From Sphingobacterium sp. SRCM116780 (GTDB lineage Bacteria > Bacteroidota > Bacteroidia > Sphingobacteriales > Sphingobacteriaceae): DNA of 64,000 nucleotides. Shown here piece by piece: positions 48,601 through 56,831 of this stretch (the stretch's first letter is position 1; every line of letters starts with the position of its first letter). The stretch lies in contig NZ_CP090446.1 of NCBI RefSeq assembly GCF_021442025.1, positions 1 through 64,000 of the forward strand, written 5' to 3'. Made by a program: the position numbers and the translations under genes. The notes beneath the pieces are model-generated. The model searched no databases and had not been told where the DNA came from. It saw nothing but the letters and a program-made list of their open reading frames with translations.

Positions 48601-49289
48601 ATGGATTTGGAATTCAAGGGTATCCAGTAAGATCTTTATTCTCGATACCATTTGAAAGATTAGATGTCAACGGTTTACCTATTTATAAAGGACCGGATGG
48701 AAATACGACAACAGGTATTAATTTCCAAGAGAGCGATAATATTTCCTATTTAAAATATGAAGGACCGACAGAACCTACTACAATGGGAAGTTATAGCAAT
48801 ATCTTCGGATATAAAAATTTTAAACTTAATGTATTCTTTACCTATTCATTCGGAAACGTGGTACGTTTAGATCCTGTATACAAAACGAAATATACTGATT
48901 TGACAGCTACAACGCGAGAGTTCTATGATTCTTGGACTGTACCAGGTGATGAGCTGATTACGAATGTTCCGGTCATATTAGATACTCGATTCGATAGAAA
49001 TAATAACGAATATGAATATGCATACAATGCGTATAATTATTCTACTGTAAATATTGCAAAAGGCGATTTTATACGATTAAAGGATCTTTCATTAAGTTAT
49101 GACCTTCCTAAACATGTCGTTAATTCATTCAAATTAGCATCCTTGGGCTTTCGGTTTAATGTAACGAATCTTTGGTTGGTTTATGCAGATAAACGATTAA
49201 ATGGACAAGATCCTGAATTTATAAATTCAGGTGGGGTTGCTTTACCGATACCAAGACAATATACGTTGACTGTTCGAATGGGACTATAA
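45660..49289 (+). CDS. SusC-family TonB-linked outer membrane protein with N-terminal STN signalling domain
   Basis: 1,209-residue outer membrane transporter. A long N-terminal signal region (about 1-46, ending TGVQAEGIAQ) is followed by an STN/secretin domain (about 48-120: VNLNLKNVKVEDALSAIG and LISLNLKNASLEDALQEVL), a carboxypeptidase-like domain (about 135-210: VSGTVRDKDGKGLSGATV), a plug with LKDGSATSIYGARAMGGVIV and a barrel ending LTVRMGL. The STN domain is what FecR-type anti-sigma factors sense, and both FecR and the sigma gene lie directly upstream. SusD starts 11 bp downstream. Confidence 0.95.
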   Translation: MNNLPFGKKRPWDSQDSLFCKPLRIMKISTFLMFAFVTGVQAEGIAQKVNLNLKNVKVEDALSAIGKQTKHRFLYSDDVTKGAKLISLNLKNASLEDALQEVLSENNYSYKIIANTISVNAANTKNIVNNELQQSVSGTVRDKDGKGLSGATVSVKGGSISTQTDENGNFRINAAGNAILIVRYVGYAGKEVSVGGRSTVSVVLESNDQKIDEVVITGLGGKIDRQNFTGATAKVNMKDVELGGMPDPSRSLEGRVAGVSVQNTTGTFGTAPKIRVRGATSIYGSSKPLWVVDGIIIEDVNDVSSDALSSGDALTLISSAVAGLNANDIESFQVLKDGSATSIYGARAMGGVIVITTKKGAAGRNSFNYSGEFTSRGIPTYNNFNIMNSQEQMSFYQFLQQRGWLNLSDLSVASESGVYGKMYQLINSGQLENTETARNSYLREAEYRNTDWFKELFSPTIMQNHSVSMSSGTDKAQYYTSLSAIDDAGWAKQSGVKRYTAMLNASYNLFDNLKFNILSNGSYRNQRAPGTLGQSIDVVSMKVKRDFDINPYQYALNTSRTLDPTQSYTRNYAPFNILTELDNNYMDINVGDYKFQGELSWKVVKQLELTAMGAMRYQQTSQQHYIKDYSNQALAYRSMETTVIRDRNPYLYTDPDNPYAVPVSILPSGGIYNRQDYKMSSQVFRFNFNYNNTFNEVHKLYAFGGAQVNNDVRNNERYRGWGIQYELGEIPFTDYKVFKQGQERNTEYFNINNTRNREVAFFGQANYTYDNRYTVNGTFRYEGTNRLGRATSARWLPTWNVAGLWNVHNEKFFKDLNSPINTLALKASYSLTADRGPSSVTNSKAIYQSYNPWRPNTVDKETGLEIDQLENSMLTYEKKKELNIGASIGMFGNRMAIDVDYYTRKQHDLIGEINTQGLGGEITKYGNIAKMNSHGLEVSLAGTIISNDQFSWTSNFIFTRAVNKITEMENHKRVVDLISGNGFGIQGYPVRSLFSIPFERLDVNGLPIYKGPDGNTTTGINFQESDNISYLKYEGPTEPTTMGSYSNIFGYKNFKLNVFFTYSFGNVVRLDPVYKTKYTDLTATTREFYDSWTVPGDELITNVPVILDTRFDRNNNEYEYAYNAYNYSTVNIAKGDFIRLKDLSLSYDLPKHVVNSFKLASLGFRFNVTNLWLVYADKRLNGQDPEFINSGGVALPIPRQYTLTVRMGL

Positions 49290-49300
49290 AATTAGAAGTT

Positions 49301-50920
49301 ATGAAAATAAAACATTTATATATATACATAATAGCTAGTTTATTTGTTACAATTACGTCTTGTAACAAATATCTAGATGAACTTCCTGATAATCGTGCTG
49401 AATTAAATAATGCAGACAAAATTTCGAGAATTTTGGTATCTGCGTATCCAACCAGTAGTTATATCATGCAAACCGAATTGTCATCGGATAATACAGATGA
49501 TTATGGATCAACTAATCCCTATTCAACTAGGATACTGGGGCAAATCTATAACTGGGAAGATCAGACTGAAAATGATGATGATGCGGCAAATGCATTTTGG
49601 GAGGCTTCATATAAGGCAATAGCAAGTTCAAATGCAGCTTTATCCGCGATTAAAGAAGCTGGAAATCCGACTTCTCTTAATCCACAAAAAGGAGAAGCAT
49701 TAGTAGCCCGAGCTTACAATCATTTTATGTTAGTTAATGTATTTGGTCTACATTATAGTAAAACAACATCCAAAACGGATTTGGGAGTTACTTACATGCT
49801 TGAACCAGAAACTACTTTGTCACCTAAGTATGAGAGAAATACGGTTGCTGAGGTTTATGAATTAGCCGTTAAAGATTTGGAGGAAGGTATACCATTAATT
49901 GATGATTCCAAATTTGTAAGTAGTTCTGCAGCGAAATATCATTTTAATAAAACCGCTGCATATGCATTTGCTGCTAGGTTATATTTATATATGGGTGAAT
50001 GGGAAAAAGCTGCAGACTATTCAACCAAAGCATTGGGAAGTGATGCTACTGCTTCTTTACGCAATTATGCTCAAATTGTTCCATTTACTTCGGTTTTCAA
50101 TAATACTAGCAGAGAATATAATTCAAGTACGTTGAAAGCAAATTTTCTTGTTTTGACATCTGGATCAAATATAGGAGCGACTTTTGGACCATATTATGAG
50201 AATTCTAGATTTAATCATAACGCGTATCTTACAAAAAATGAAACTTTGTTCTCAAGTGCACCCTATTTGGCAAAGCAATATTGGCCATTGATTGAAGCGG
50301 GACAGACGGTATATAATGCACTTAACTATCGTATTAGGGCTTATATCTATAGCGGTACCAATTTAGATAAATCATTATTGCCACATGTGGCATATATGTT
50401 TGAATACACTGATCCAGTAGCAGGAATAGGATTCAGAAGAGCGGTGGTCTCTGAGTTTACTTCTGAGGAAGCGGTGTTGACTCGTGCTGAAGCAAATATT
50501 CATCTAAAAAAATATGCTGATGCCTTGAAAGATATGCAATTATGGGCTGGTAATACGGTTAATTTTGCATCAACTATGACAGAAAGTATAATTAATGAAT
50601 GGGGAGATCATTTTGCTTATTATACACCAACAGCTCCAACACCGAAGAAAAAATTTAACAACAAAGATTATATAATCGATCCAGGCACGCAAGAGAATAT
50701 GCTTCATGCAGTTTTATATATGCGTAGAATACAAACTTTACATGTTGGATTGCGTTGGTTTGATCTTAAGCGTTATGGTATTGAGGTCAACAGAAGAACA
50801 TTATCTGGTGGAAAAGTTGGATCTGTTTCTACCAACGTTTTAAAATCGGACGATAAAAGACGGGCAATACAATTACCATTAGATGTAATCAGTGCAGGTT
50901 TAACTCCTAATCCAAGATAA
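49301..50920 (+). CDS. RagB/SusD-family substrate-binding lipoprotein
   Basis: 539-residue lipoprotein (signal to ...VTITSC, lipidated Cys near residue 21) partnering the STN-SusC. SusD signatures: YLDELPDNRAELNNADK, KGEALVARAYNHFMLVNVFG, KTAAYAFAARLYLYMGEWEKA, EEAVLTRAEANIHLKKYADAL and the C-terminal RRIQTLHVGLRWFDLKRYG. A metallopeptidase lipoprotein gene follows after 1 bp. Confidence 0.94.
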   Translation: MKIKHLYIYIIASLFVTITSCNKYLDELPDNRAELNNADKISRILVSAYPTSSYIMQTELSSDNTDDYGSTNPYSTRILGQIYNWEDQTENDDDAANAFWEASYKAIASSNAALSAIKEAGNPTSLNPQKGEALVARAYNHFMLVNVFGLHYSKTTSKTDLGVTYMLEPETTLSPKYERNTVAEVYELAVKDLEEGIPLIDDSKFVSSSAAKYHFNKTAAYAFAARLYLYMGEWEKAADYSTKALGSDATASLRNYAQIVPFTSVFNNTSREYNSSTLKANFLVLTSGSNIGATFGPYYENSRFNHNAYLTKNETLFSSAPYLAKQYWPLIEAGQTVYNALNYRIRAYIYSGTNLDKSLLPHVAYMFEYTDPVAGIGFRRAVVSEFTSEEAVLTRAEANIHLKKYADALKDMQLWAGNTVNFASTMTESIINEWGDHFAYYTPTAPTPKKKFNNKDYIIDPGTQENMLHAVLYMRRIQTLHVGLRWFDLKRYGIEVNRRTLSGGKVGSVSTNVLKSDDKRRAIQLPLDVISAGLTPNPR

Positions 50921-50921
50921 G

Positions 50922-51833
50922 ATGAAAAGAAAATTAACATTAATGATGTTGGGCATGGTGTTATTGGGAACAATCTCATGCAACAAAGAAGATAAATTAG
51001 ACGCTAATAGTGTATTTGTTGATTCAGAAATAGAGCAAAATGAATTTGATAAATATATCTATACAAATTTTACAAAACCTTATAATATCGATATTTTGTA
51101 TAAATATGTTGATCGCGAATCAGATTTAGATTATAATTTGGTACCAGCTCCTTATGAGTCATCTATTCGAATGACTAAGTTATTGTCCTATCTGGGACTA
51201 GAACCTTACAATGATTTAACAGGAAGTAAAGAATTTATTCGTAAATATTTTCCGAAATTGTTGAATTACATAGGGTCGGTCGCAGTAAGAAATAATGGTA
51301 CAGTTGTTCTCGGTACGGCTGAGAATGGTGCTAAAATGTCTTTATATAATTTGTTGGATCTAAATGCAGAGACAGGTCAGGATAAAGATTATTTGAATTA
51401 TTATTATTTCAAAACAGTCCATCATGAATTTCAGCATATTCTAAATCAAACGAAGCCTTTTCCTTCTGATTTTCGAGCTATCACAGGGTTAACGTATGTT
51501 GATGATGCTTGGAATACAGTATATCCGAATAGTGCTGCAGGAAATGCGAATGCGATATCTGCAGGATATATTTCACCATATGCATCAAAGGCTGCTGAAG
51601 AAGATTTTGCAGAGCTTTATTCATTCTATATTACTAGAAGTCAAGCAGATTTTAACGCAATGTTAAATATTCCTGGAGCAACAGATGCAGGTAAAGCAAT
51701 TGTTATCAAAAAATTGAATGTTGTCAAAACATACATGAGGGACAATTGGAATATTGATATGGATAAGCTGCGTGAAAATATAATAGCAAGAATGGACAAA
51801 TTGGATACTTTTGATCAAACCTCTTTAAATTAA
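50922..51833 (+). CDS. SusCD-associated zinc metallopeptidase-like lipoprotein
   Basis: 303-residue lipoprotein (signal MKRKLTLMMLGMVLLGTISC, lipidated Cys 20). It carries an HExxH zinc motif, HEFQH at 168-172, preceded by YYYFKTVH and followed 50 residues on by AAEEDFAELYSFY (E226, E227, E231), which could supply the third zinc ligand. It matches the putative zinc-binding metallopeptidase family (PF15890) described as substrate-import-associated lipoproteins encoded beside SusC/SusD. It starts 1 bp after susD and is clearly in the same operon. Peptidase activity is inferred from the motif and not shown. Confidence 0.88.
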   Translation: MKRKLTLMMLGMVLLGTISCNKEDKLDANSVFVDSEIEQNEFDKYIYTNFTKPYNIDILYKYVDRESDLDYNLVPAPYESSIRMTKLLSYLGLEPYNDLTGSKEFIRKYFPKLLNYIGSVAVRNNGTVVLGTAENGAKMSLYNLLDLNAETGQDKDYLNYYYFKTVHHEFQHILNQTKPFPSDFRAITGLTYVDDAWNTVYPNSAAGNANAISAGYISPYASKAAEEDFAELYSFYITRSQADFNAMLNIPGATDAGKAIVIKKLNVVKTYMRDNWNIDMDKLRENIIARMDKLDTFDQTSLN

Positions 51834-51838
51834 TAGTT

Positions 51839-52684
51839 ATGAAAAGAAAGTCAATATTTATATTATTTTTTGGATTGCTATTATTAAATAGCAGTTGTGA
51901 TAAAAAACGAGATCGCTTTTTTGAGGATAATCCTACTGAGCGACTAAATGAAAGTGTCAATAATGCCTATCAGATTCTTAAATCTCAACCAAATGGATGG
52001 ATTATGCAATATTATCCTAGTGGTGACTTAGAATATGGGGGTTATAATTTATTTACGAAATTTACTTCAAATGAAAAAGTAGAATTTCAAGCAGATTATA
52101 TTCCTAATTTTATTGAAAGTGATTATAGTAAACAAGTAAGTACTTACAAAGTTTACCCAAGTGCTGGGCCAATTTTGACATTTGATACTTTTAATGAGAT
52201 TATTCACTTTTTTGGTTTACCAGGAGCATACACGGATGAAGGTGCTGTTGATAGTGGTACGAAAGGAGATTTTGAGTTTTTGGTTCTGAAAGCTACTGCT
52301 GACTCTGTTATCTTACAAGGCCGCAAAACATTGAATCGTATTGTAATGTTACCTATCAAATCGAATCCTGAAGTTTTAATAAAGAAATATCAAGATAACG
52401 CAGCTAAATTTGATGCTTTTTTTGAATATGCTGTTGAAGTTGGAGGGAAATCATACGCGGCATATATTTATTCAAATCTAAATCGTGCTTTTGTATTTGA
52501 TGATCCTGAAGATGAAAATATTTATTCTTACGTATATACAGAGAACGGACTTGAATTCTATAAGGAATTTTCAATAAAAGGTGTAAAGGTTAAAAAGATG
52601 ACCTATGTTGCACCTACAGCAGCATATCCAGATGGTTATTTTGAAAATCCGGAGAAGACTGTTAAATATGTTCCAGTAGGATAG
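51839..52684 (+). CDS. DUF4302 domain lipoprotein
   Basis: 281 residues with lipoprotein signal MKRKSIFILFFGLLLLNSSC. The opening RFFEDNPTERLNESVNNAYQILKSQPNGWIMQYYP is the DUF4302 hallmark (NPTERLNESVNNAYQILK), followed by strand-rich repeats (YNLFTKFTSNEKVEFQADY, FEFLVLKATADSVILQGRK). The family accompanies SusCD-metallopeptidase loci; its function is unknown, probably an accessory substrate-binding surface protein. Starts 5 bp after the metallopeptidase gene and ends the operon before a terminator. Confidence 0.85.
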   Translation: MKRKSIFILFFGLLLLNSSCDKKRDRFFEDNPTERLNESVNNAYQILKSQPNGWIMQYYPSGDLEYGGYNLFTKFTSNEKVEFQADYIPNFIESDYSKQVSTYKVYPSAGPILTFDTFNEIIHFFGLPGAYTDEGAVDSGTKGDFEFLVLKATADSVILQGRKTLNRIVMLPIKSNPEVLIKKYQDNAAKFDAFFEYAVEVGGKSYAAYIYSNLNRAFVFDDPEDENIYSYVYTENGLEFYKEFSIKGVKVKKMTYVAPTAAYPDGYFENPEKTVKYVPVG

Positions 52685-52704
52685 TGTTTCTATGTTTATT
52701 TAAT

Positions 52705-52737
52705 AAGCCTTTCCAGATTTTCTGGAGGGGCTTTTTA
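52705..52737 (+). terminator. Terminator of the sigma/FecR-controlled SusCD operon
   Basis: 12-bp stem AAGCCTTTCCAG / CTGGAGGGGCTT (two G-U pairs), 5-nt loop, then TTTT; 20 bp past the DUF4302 stop. Confidence 0.75.
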
Positions 52738-52848
52738 TAAATAATAGAATAGGACATCAATAATGCTCATGGTTGATTGTCAGTAATATTCATTAATGAT
52801 TAAATAATAATTTTTGAAATGTTCTAAAACTATATCCAAAGTTTATTT

Positions 52849-53151
52849 ATGAAAGAAAAACAACAATCTCATATAGTCTATTATGTATCTATGATTACCT
52901 TAATTTTTTTTACACTAGTGATTATTTCGTTTACATTTTATTCAGTCTCACCGCAATGGCTTATCGTTATCTCAGGAGTATTTGGAAATCTACTGATGAT
53001 ACCAGCTATATTATTAGTTATCTTACTGTTAGGGATATCACTCTTTCAAATTTTGATAAGAAGAACGTATCACTATCATTGGCTATTAAGCTGTTTATTT
53101 AATTTAATGAGTGTAGGAATAATGTTTTTTGGGGATTATTTGATAAAATAA
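52849..53151 (+). CDS. Small three-helix membrane protein, unknown function
   Basis: 100 residues, no recognised family. Predicted helices about 10-30, 37-65 and 80-97, with a basic loop RRTYHYHW between the last two. Its ATG lies in an AT-rich region with codon use like its neighbours. It is followed after 80 bp by another small membrane protein gene. Confidence 0.55.
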   Translation: MKEKQQSHIVYYVSMITLIFFTLVIISFTFYSVSPQWLIVISGVFGNLLMIPAILLVILLLGISLFQILIRRTYHYHWLLSCLFNLMSVGIMFFGDYLIK

Positions 53152-53231
53152 GATTACTTGGAATTTTCAATATGAGACTCTTTCCATAGTCTAATAATAT
53201 ATTTTTCTGAACAAAATAAATCAATTTAACT

Positions 53232-53663
53232 ATGACTTATAAATCACGTATTCCACTGACAAGCTACTTTTGGGGACTTCTGATGCTCACTTTTACGATA
53301 TGGCTATCGTATCCGTCTATGCAAGAGGGTAGATTTTTTGGAATGATTTTCTTTGGATGTCTTTCAGTTGCGGTATGGTATTTCACTTTTATATTCCCGA
53401 GTTACAAGATTGAAGGAAAAAAACTTCTTGGAAGAAGAATCGGAACTAATATGAATATAGAAATCAATACAATCCGAAAGATTGAAATGTATACGCATTT
53501 GTGGGGTATCGGAATATTTAAACCTGTTCAGAAAGGGTTGTTAATTCATTACGATCGTTTTGAGGATGTATTTGTTAATCCAGTAAATCAAATTGATTTT
53601 ATTAAGCATTTACGTACAATTAACCCAGATATTGAATTAGTAGGGAAAGACATGGTTGCATGA
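53232..53663 (+). CDS. Membrane protein with bacterial PH-like domain (bPH_4 type)
   Basis: 143 residues. Two membrane helices (about 12-27 and 34-53) are followed by a beta-rich domain: SYKIEGKKLLGRRIGTNMNI, TIRKIEMYTH, KGLLIHYDRFEDVFVNPVNQ and DFIKHLRTINPDIEL. The final FIxxLxxxNPxI helix is characteristic of PF06713 (formerly DUF1200). Function unknown. A long bidirectional terminator begins at its stop codon. Confidence 0.7.
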   Translation: MTYKSRIPLTSYFWGLLMLTFTIWLSYPSMQEGRFFGMIFFGCLSVAVWYFTFIFPSYKIEGKKLLGRRIGTNMNIEINTIRKIEMYTHLWGIGIFKPVQKGLLIHYDRFEDVFVNPVNQIDFIKHLRTINPDIELVGKDMVA

Positions 53664-53713
53664 TTTATACAGAAACAAGCCTCCTATCAAAGGAGGTTTG
53701 TTTCTGTATAAAT
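53663..53713. terminator. Bidirectional terminator between the PH-like gene and acs
   Basis: 23-bp inverted repeat (53663-53685 and 53691-53713) with one G-U pair and a 5-nt loop; core GCCTCCT/AGGAGGT. It starts on the last base of the stop codon and serves convergent genes. Confidence 0.88.
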
Positions 53714-53723
53714 TTATTATTGA

Positions 53724-55640
53724 TTACTTCTTTAAGTTTCCAACACCTTCAATAATCTTCTCCACTACTGTAGGATCTTGCAGCGTCGAAGTATCTCCTA
53801 AGTTAGTCGTTTCACCTTCTGCAATTTTTCGAAGGATACGGCGCATAATTTTTCCAGAACGGGTCTTCGGTAGATCGGATACAAATTGGATGATATCTGG
53901 CTTCGCAATTGCACCAATCAATCTCGTAATGGTTTGCATAATATCCTTTCGTGTACTCTCTTCATCAATATGATGATTGGCAATTACATAAGCATAAATA
54001 CCCTGTCCTTTTACAGGATGTGGGTAACCTACAATTGCGGATTCGACAACGTCAGAATGCATGTTAATCGCATTTTCAACTTCAGCAGTACCGATGCGGT
54101 GTCCAGAGACATTTAATACATCATCTACACGACCTGTAATTTTGTAATAACCTTCTGGATTTCTATAGCAACCATCACCTGTGAAATACATATTTTCGTA
54201 AGTCGCAAAGTAAGTTTGACGACAACGTTCATGATCCCCCCAAGTCGTACGTAACATACCAGGCCAAGGGAACTTGATACATAAATTTCCGGAAACATCG
54301 TTACCTTCAATTTCTTTACCATTTTCATCCATTAATGCAGGTTGTACTCCTGGTAGTGGCAACATTGCATAACCGGGTATGGTTGGTGAAATACCTGCCA
54401 TAGGAGCAATTAAAATACCTCCATTTTCGGTTTGCCACCATGTATCAACAATAGGAGCTTTTCCTTTACCTACTTTGTTATTATACCAGTGCCAAGCTTC
54501 TTCATTGATAGGTTCTCCAACAGATCCCAATTTGCGAATGCTACTTAGATCTTTACCCTCAATAAATGAATCTCCAAAAGCCATCAATGAGCGTATAGCC
54601 GTCGGTGCAGTATATAAAATATTGACTTTAAATTTATCGACAATATCCCATAAACGACCTGCGTCTGGATATGTTGGTGTACCTTCAAACATTAACGATG
54701 TAGCACCCTGTGATAATGGACCGTAGATAATATACGAGTGACCAGTAATCCAACCAATATCCGCGGTACAGAAATATACTTCGCCTTGTTGGTATTGAAA
54801 TACGTTTGCAAACGTGTAGCCCGTATAGACCATGTAGCCTCCTGTTGTATGCACAACCCCTTTAGGCTTTCCTGTAGAACCTGAAGTATATAAGATAAAC
54901 AGGGTATCTTCAGCGTCCATCTCTTCTGCTGGACAAGCTGGATTTCCTTGTGTTTCTACTTTCTTAATTTCATCTTCCCACCATACATCACGACCTTTGA
55001 TCATGGATACAGCTGTACGTGTCCTTGTTAATACAATAACTCTTTCAATTGAATCACATTGCATTAAAGCATCATCTACAATGCTCTTTAACTCCAATAC
55101 TTTTTGACCACGGTAGCTACCATCGGAAGTAACGACTAGTTTACAAGCAGCATCATTGATACGGTCAGCAATAGATTGTGCCGAAAAACCGCCAAAAACA
55201 ACGTTATGAATAGCGCCAATACGTGCACATGCTAAGGTTGCAATAACCAGTTCAGGAACCATGGGCAAATAAATACATACACGGTCTCCTTTGCGAATAT
55301 TGTTATTTTTTAAAACAGTTGCAAATTGCTCTACTTTGTGTAAAAGTTGCTTATATGATAAAATACGATGAGCTTCACTAGGATCATTTGGTTCCCAAAT
55401 AATGGCAGGTTTATCTCCTAAATTATAAATGTGACGGTCTAGACAGTTCTCTGTAATATTTAATTTACCTCCTTCAAACCATTTTACATTAGGTTCTGTG
55501 AAATTCCAATTCAGAACATTTGTCCATTTTCTTTTCCAAAAAAAGTTCTCCGCTATTTCTCCCCAAAAAGATTCTGGATTTTCGACACTTCTTTTATAAA
55601 CTTCTTGATATTCTTCAAATGATTTGATTTGTAAACTCAT
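53724..55640 (-). CDS. acs: Acetyl-CoA synthetase (AMP-forming)
   Basis: Activates acetate to acetyl-CoA through acetyl-AMP. 638 residues: N-terminal ACAS_N segment with FEEYQEVYKRSVENPESFW (ESFW), AMP-binding P-loop YTSGSTGKPKG at 251-261, the TWWQTENGG substrate motif, YFTGDG, GRVDDVLNVSGHR hinge and the C-terminal lysine K597 in KTRSGKIMRR, which is the known acetylation-regulated catalytic residue. Full length. Monocistronic on the minus strand. Confidence 0.97.
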   Translation of the reverse strand: MSLQIKSFEEYQEVYKRSVENPESFWGEIAENFFWKRKWTNVLNWNFTEPNVKWFEGGKLNITENCLDRHIYNLGDKPAIIWEPNDPSEAHRILSYKQLLHKVEQFATVLKNNNIRKGDRVCIYLPMVPELVIATLACARIGAIHNVVFGGFSAQSIADRINDAACKLVVTSDGSYRGQKVLELKSIVDDALMQCDSIERVIVLTRTRTAVSMIKGRDVWWEDEIKKVETQGNPACPAEEMDAEDTLFILYTSGSTGKPKGVVHTTGGYMVYTGYTFANVFQYQQGEVYFCTADIGWITGHSYIIYGPLSQGATSLMFEGTPTYPDAGRLWDIVDKFKVNILYTAPTAIRSLMAFGDSFIEGKDLSSIRKLGSVGEPINEEAWHWYNNKVGKGKAPIVDTWWQTENGGILIAPMAGISPTIPGYAMLPLPGVQPALMDENGKEIEGNDVSGNLCIKFPWPGMLRTTWGDHERCRQTYFATYENMYFTGDGCYRNPEGYYKITGRVDDVLNVSGHRIGTAEVENAINMHSDVVESAIVGYPHPVKGQGIYAYVIANHHIDEESTRKDIMQTITRLIGAIAKPDIIQFVSDLPKTRSGKIMRRILRKIAEGETTNLGDTSTLQDPTVVEKIIEGVGNLKK

Positions 55641-55818
55641 ATTTTGGTCTTATTAAATTCAATTCCATAAAAACCTGCTTCTTTAAGAAAACAGATCACT
55701 TTGGAATCAGCTAATTTAGTTTTTTTTGTGGCAATTGTCAATTTATAAACTTTATAATTTAAGATTTAACTTTTTTATAACACTATTGTTATCTTGCTTA
55801 GCAAATAGATTCATTCAT

Positions 55819-56700
55819 ATGAACATATTAAAAAAGCTATATTATTTTTTTATTTTTAGCAATATACTGATTGCTTTGGCGGCGGCTTCGCAATGTATAC
55901 TAACCTATATCATTCTGGAACAGGAGGTGAATTGGTATATTGTTTTGATTGAAGGAACCGCTACTCTCGCACTTTATAATTTTAGTTTAATCCTATCTAA
56001 ACCTAAATATCCTGAACAATCAGCTTTTGCTAGAACGCGTTGGATTTTTAAAAATGAATGGTTCTTATGGATTAATACTTTTGTAGCAGTATCTATTTGT
56101 CTATGGAGTCTCTTGCATATCCATCTTTATTCCTTCTTCTTTTTAGGTGTTATTGGAGCTATTAGTGTCCTGTATAGTTTTCCTATTATTTTATTGAACG
56201 GGAAATGGGGAGGGTTGCGACAAGTTCCAGCGCTAAAAATATTTCATATTGCCTTGGTTTGGGTATTAAGTAGTGTTTTTCTTCCTTATGTAGAATTACG
56301 GAGTACCCATATTCTTGTTCATATGGATATCTTATTGTACATAACATTTTTGAAGTTTATTTTCTTAATTATTTGTACCCTTCCTTTTGATATTCGAGAT
56401 ATAAAACAAGATTCTTATTACCATCTTCGTACATTACCTAGTATGTTAGGAGAAAAAAAAGCCAAACATTTATGCTATTTGTTATTGTTAATCCATAGCC
56501 TTCTAATCCTTTTTGTTCCCTATTTATTGGTGTTTAAAATAGGACTATTAATAACAAATGTTATTATTTATTGCTTACTGAGGTTGGTTGTTTTCAAAAG
56601 TAATGAACATTATCATTATGCTTATTTATTAGATGCTAGTTTGGTTTTGCAATTTGTTATTGTCAGCACCATACCTTGGATTACAGCTGTTACTGTTTAA
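55819..56700 (+). CDS. UbiA-prenyltransferase-like polytopic membrane protein
   Basis: 293 residues from the ATG at 55819; the upstream in-frame start at 55726 adds a non-homologous stretch. About eight or nine membrane helices. The second UbiA aspartate motif is visible as LPFDIRDIKQDSYYHLRTLPSMLGEKKA, diagnostic part FDIRDIKQD, and its LPxxLGxxxA continuation. The first motif (NDxxDxxxD) is not found; its expected place reads PKYPEQSAFARTRW. Hence a UbiA relative that may not bind prenyl diphosphate in the usual way, or has another role. Product and partners unknown; divergent from acs. Confidence 0.7.
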   Translation: MNILKKLYYFFIFSNILIALAAASQCILTYIILEQEVNWYIVLIEGTATLALYNFSLILSKPKYPEQSAFARTRWIFKNEWFLWINTFVAVSICLWSLLHIHLYSFFFLGVIGAISVLYSFPIILLNGKWGGLRQVPALKIFHIALVWVLSSVFLPYVELRSTHILVHMDILLYITFLKFIFLIICTLPFDIRDIKQDSYYHLRTLPSMLGEKKAKHLCYLLLLIHSLLILFVPYLLVFKIGLLITNVIIYCLLRLVVFKSNEHYHYAYLLDASLVLQFVIVSTIPWITAVTV

Positions 56701-56831
56701 GGTAAGTTTATATGTATGGTGAATATCTTCTTTTACGAGTTGAGTTTTGAATAATGAAGTCTGTCACTCACTTCTTGGCTAATGTGAAATGTATCAGACA
56801 GAAGATGTACTACTTAAATAACGATTGTTTT

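Noticed and set aside
54379-54726. 115-codon plus-strand ORF
   Set aside because: It is a shadow of acs on the opposite strand, with no start context or family similarity.
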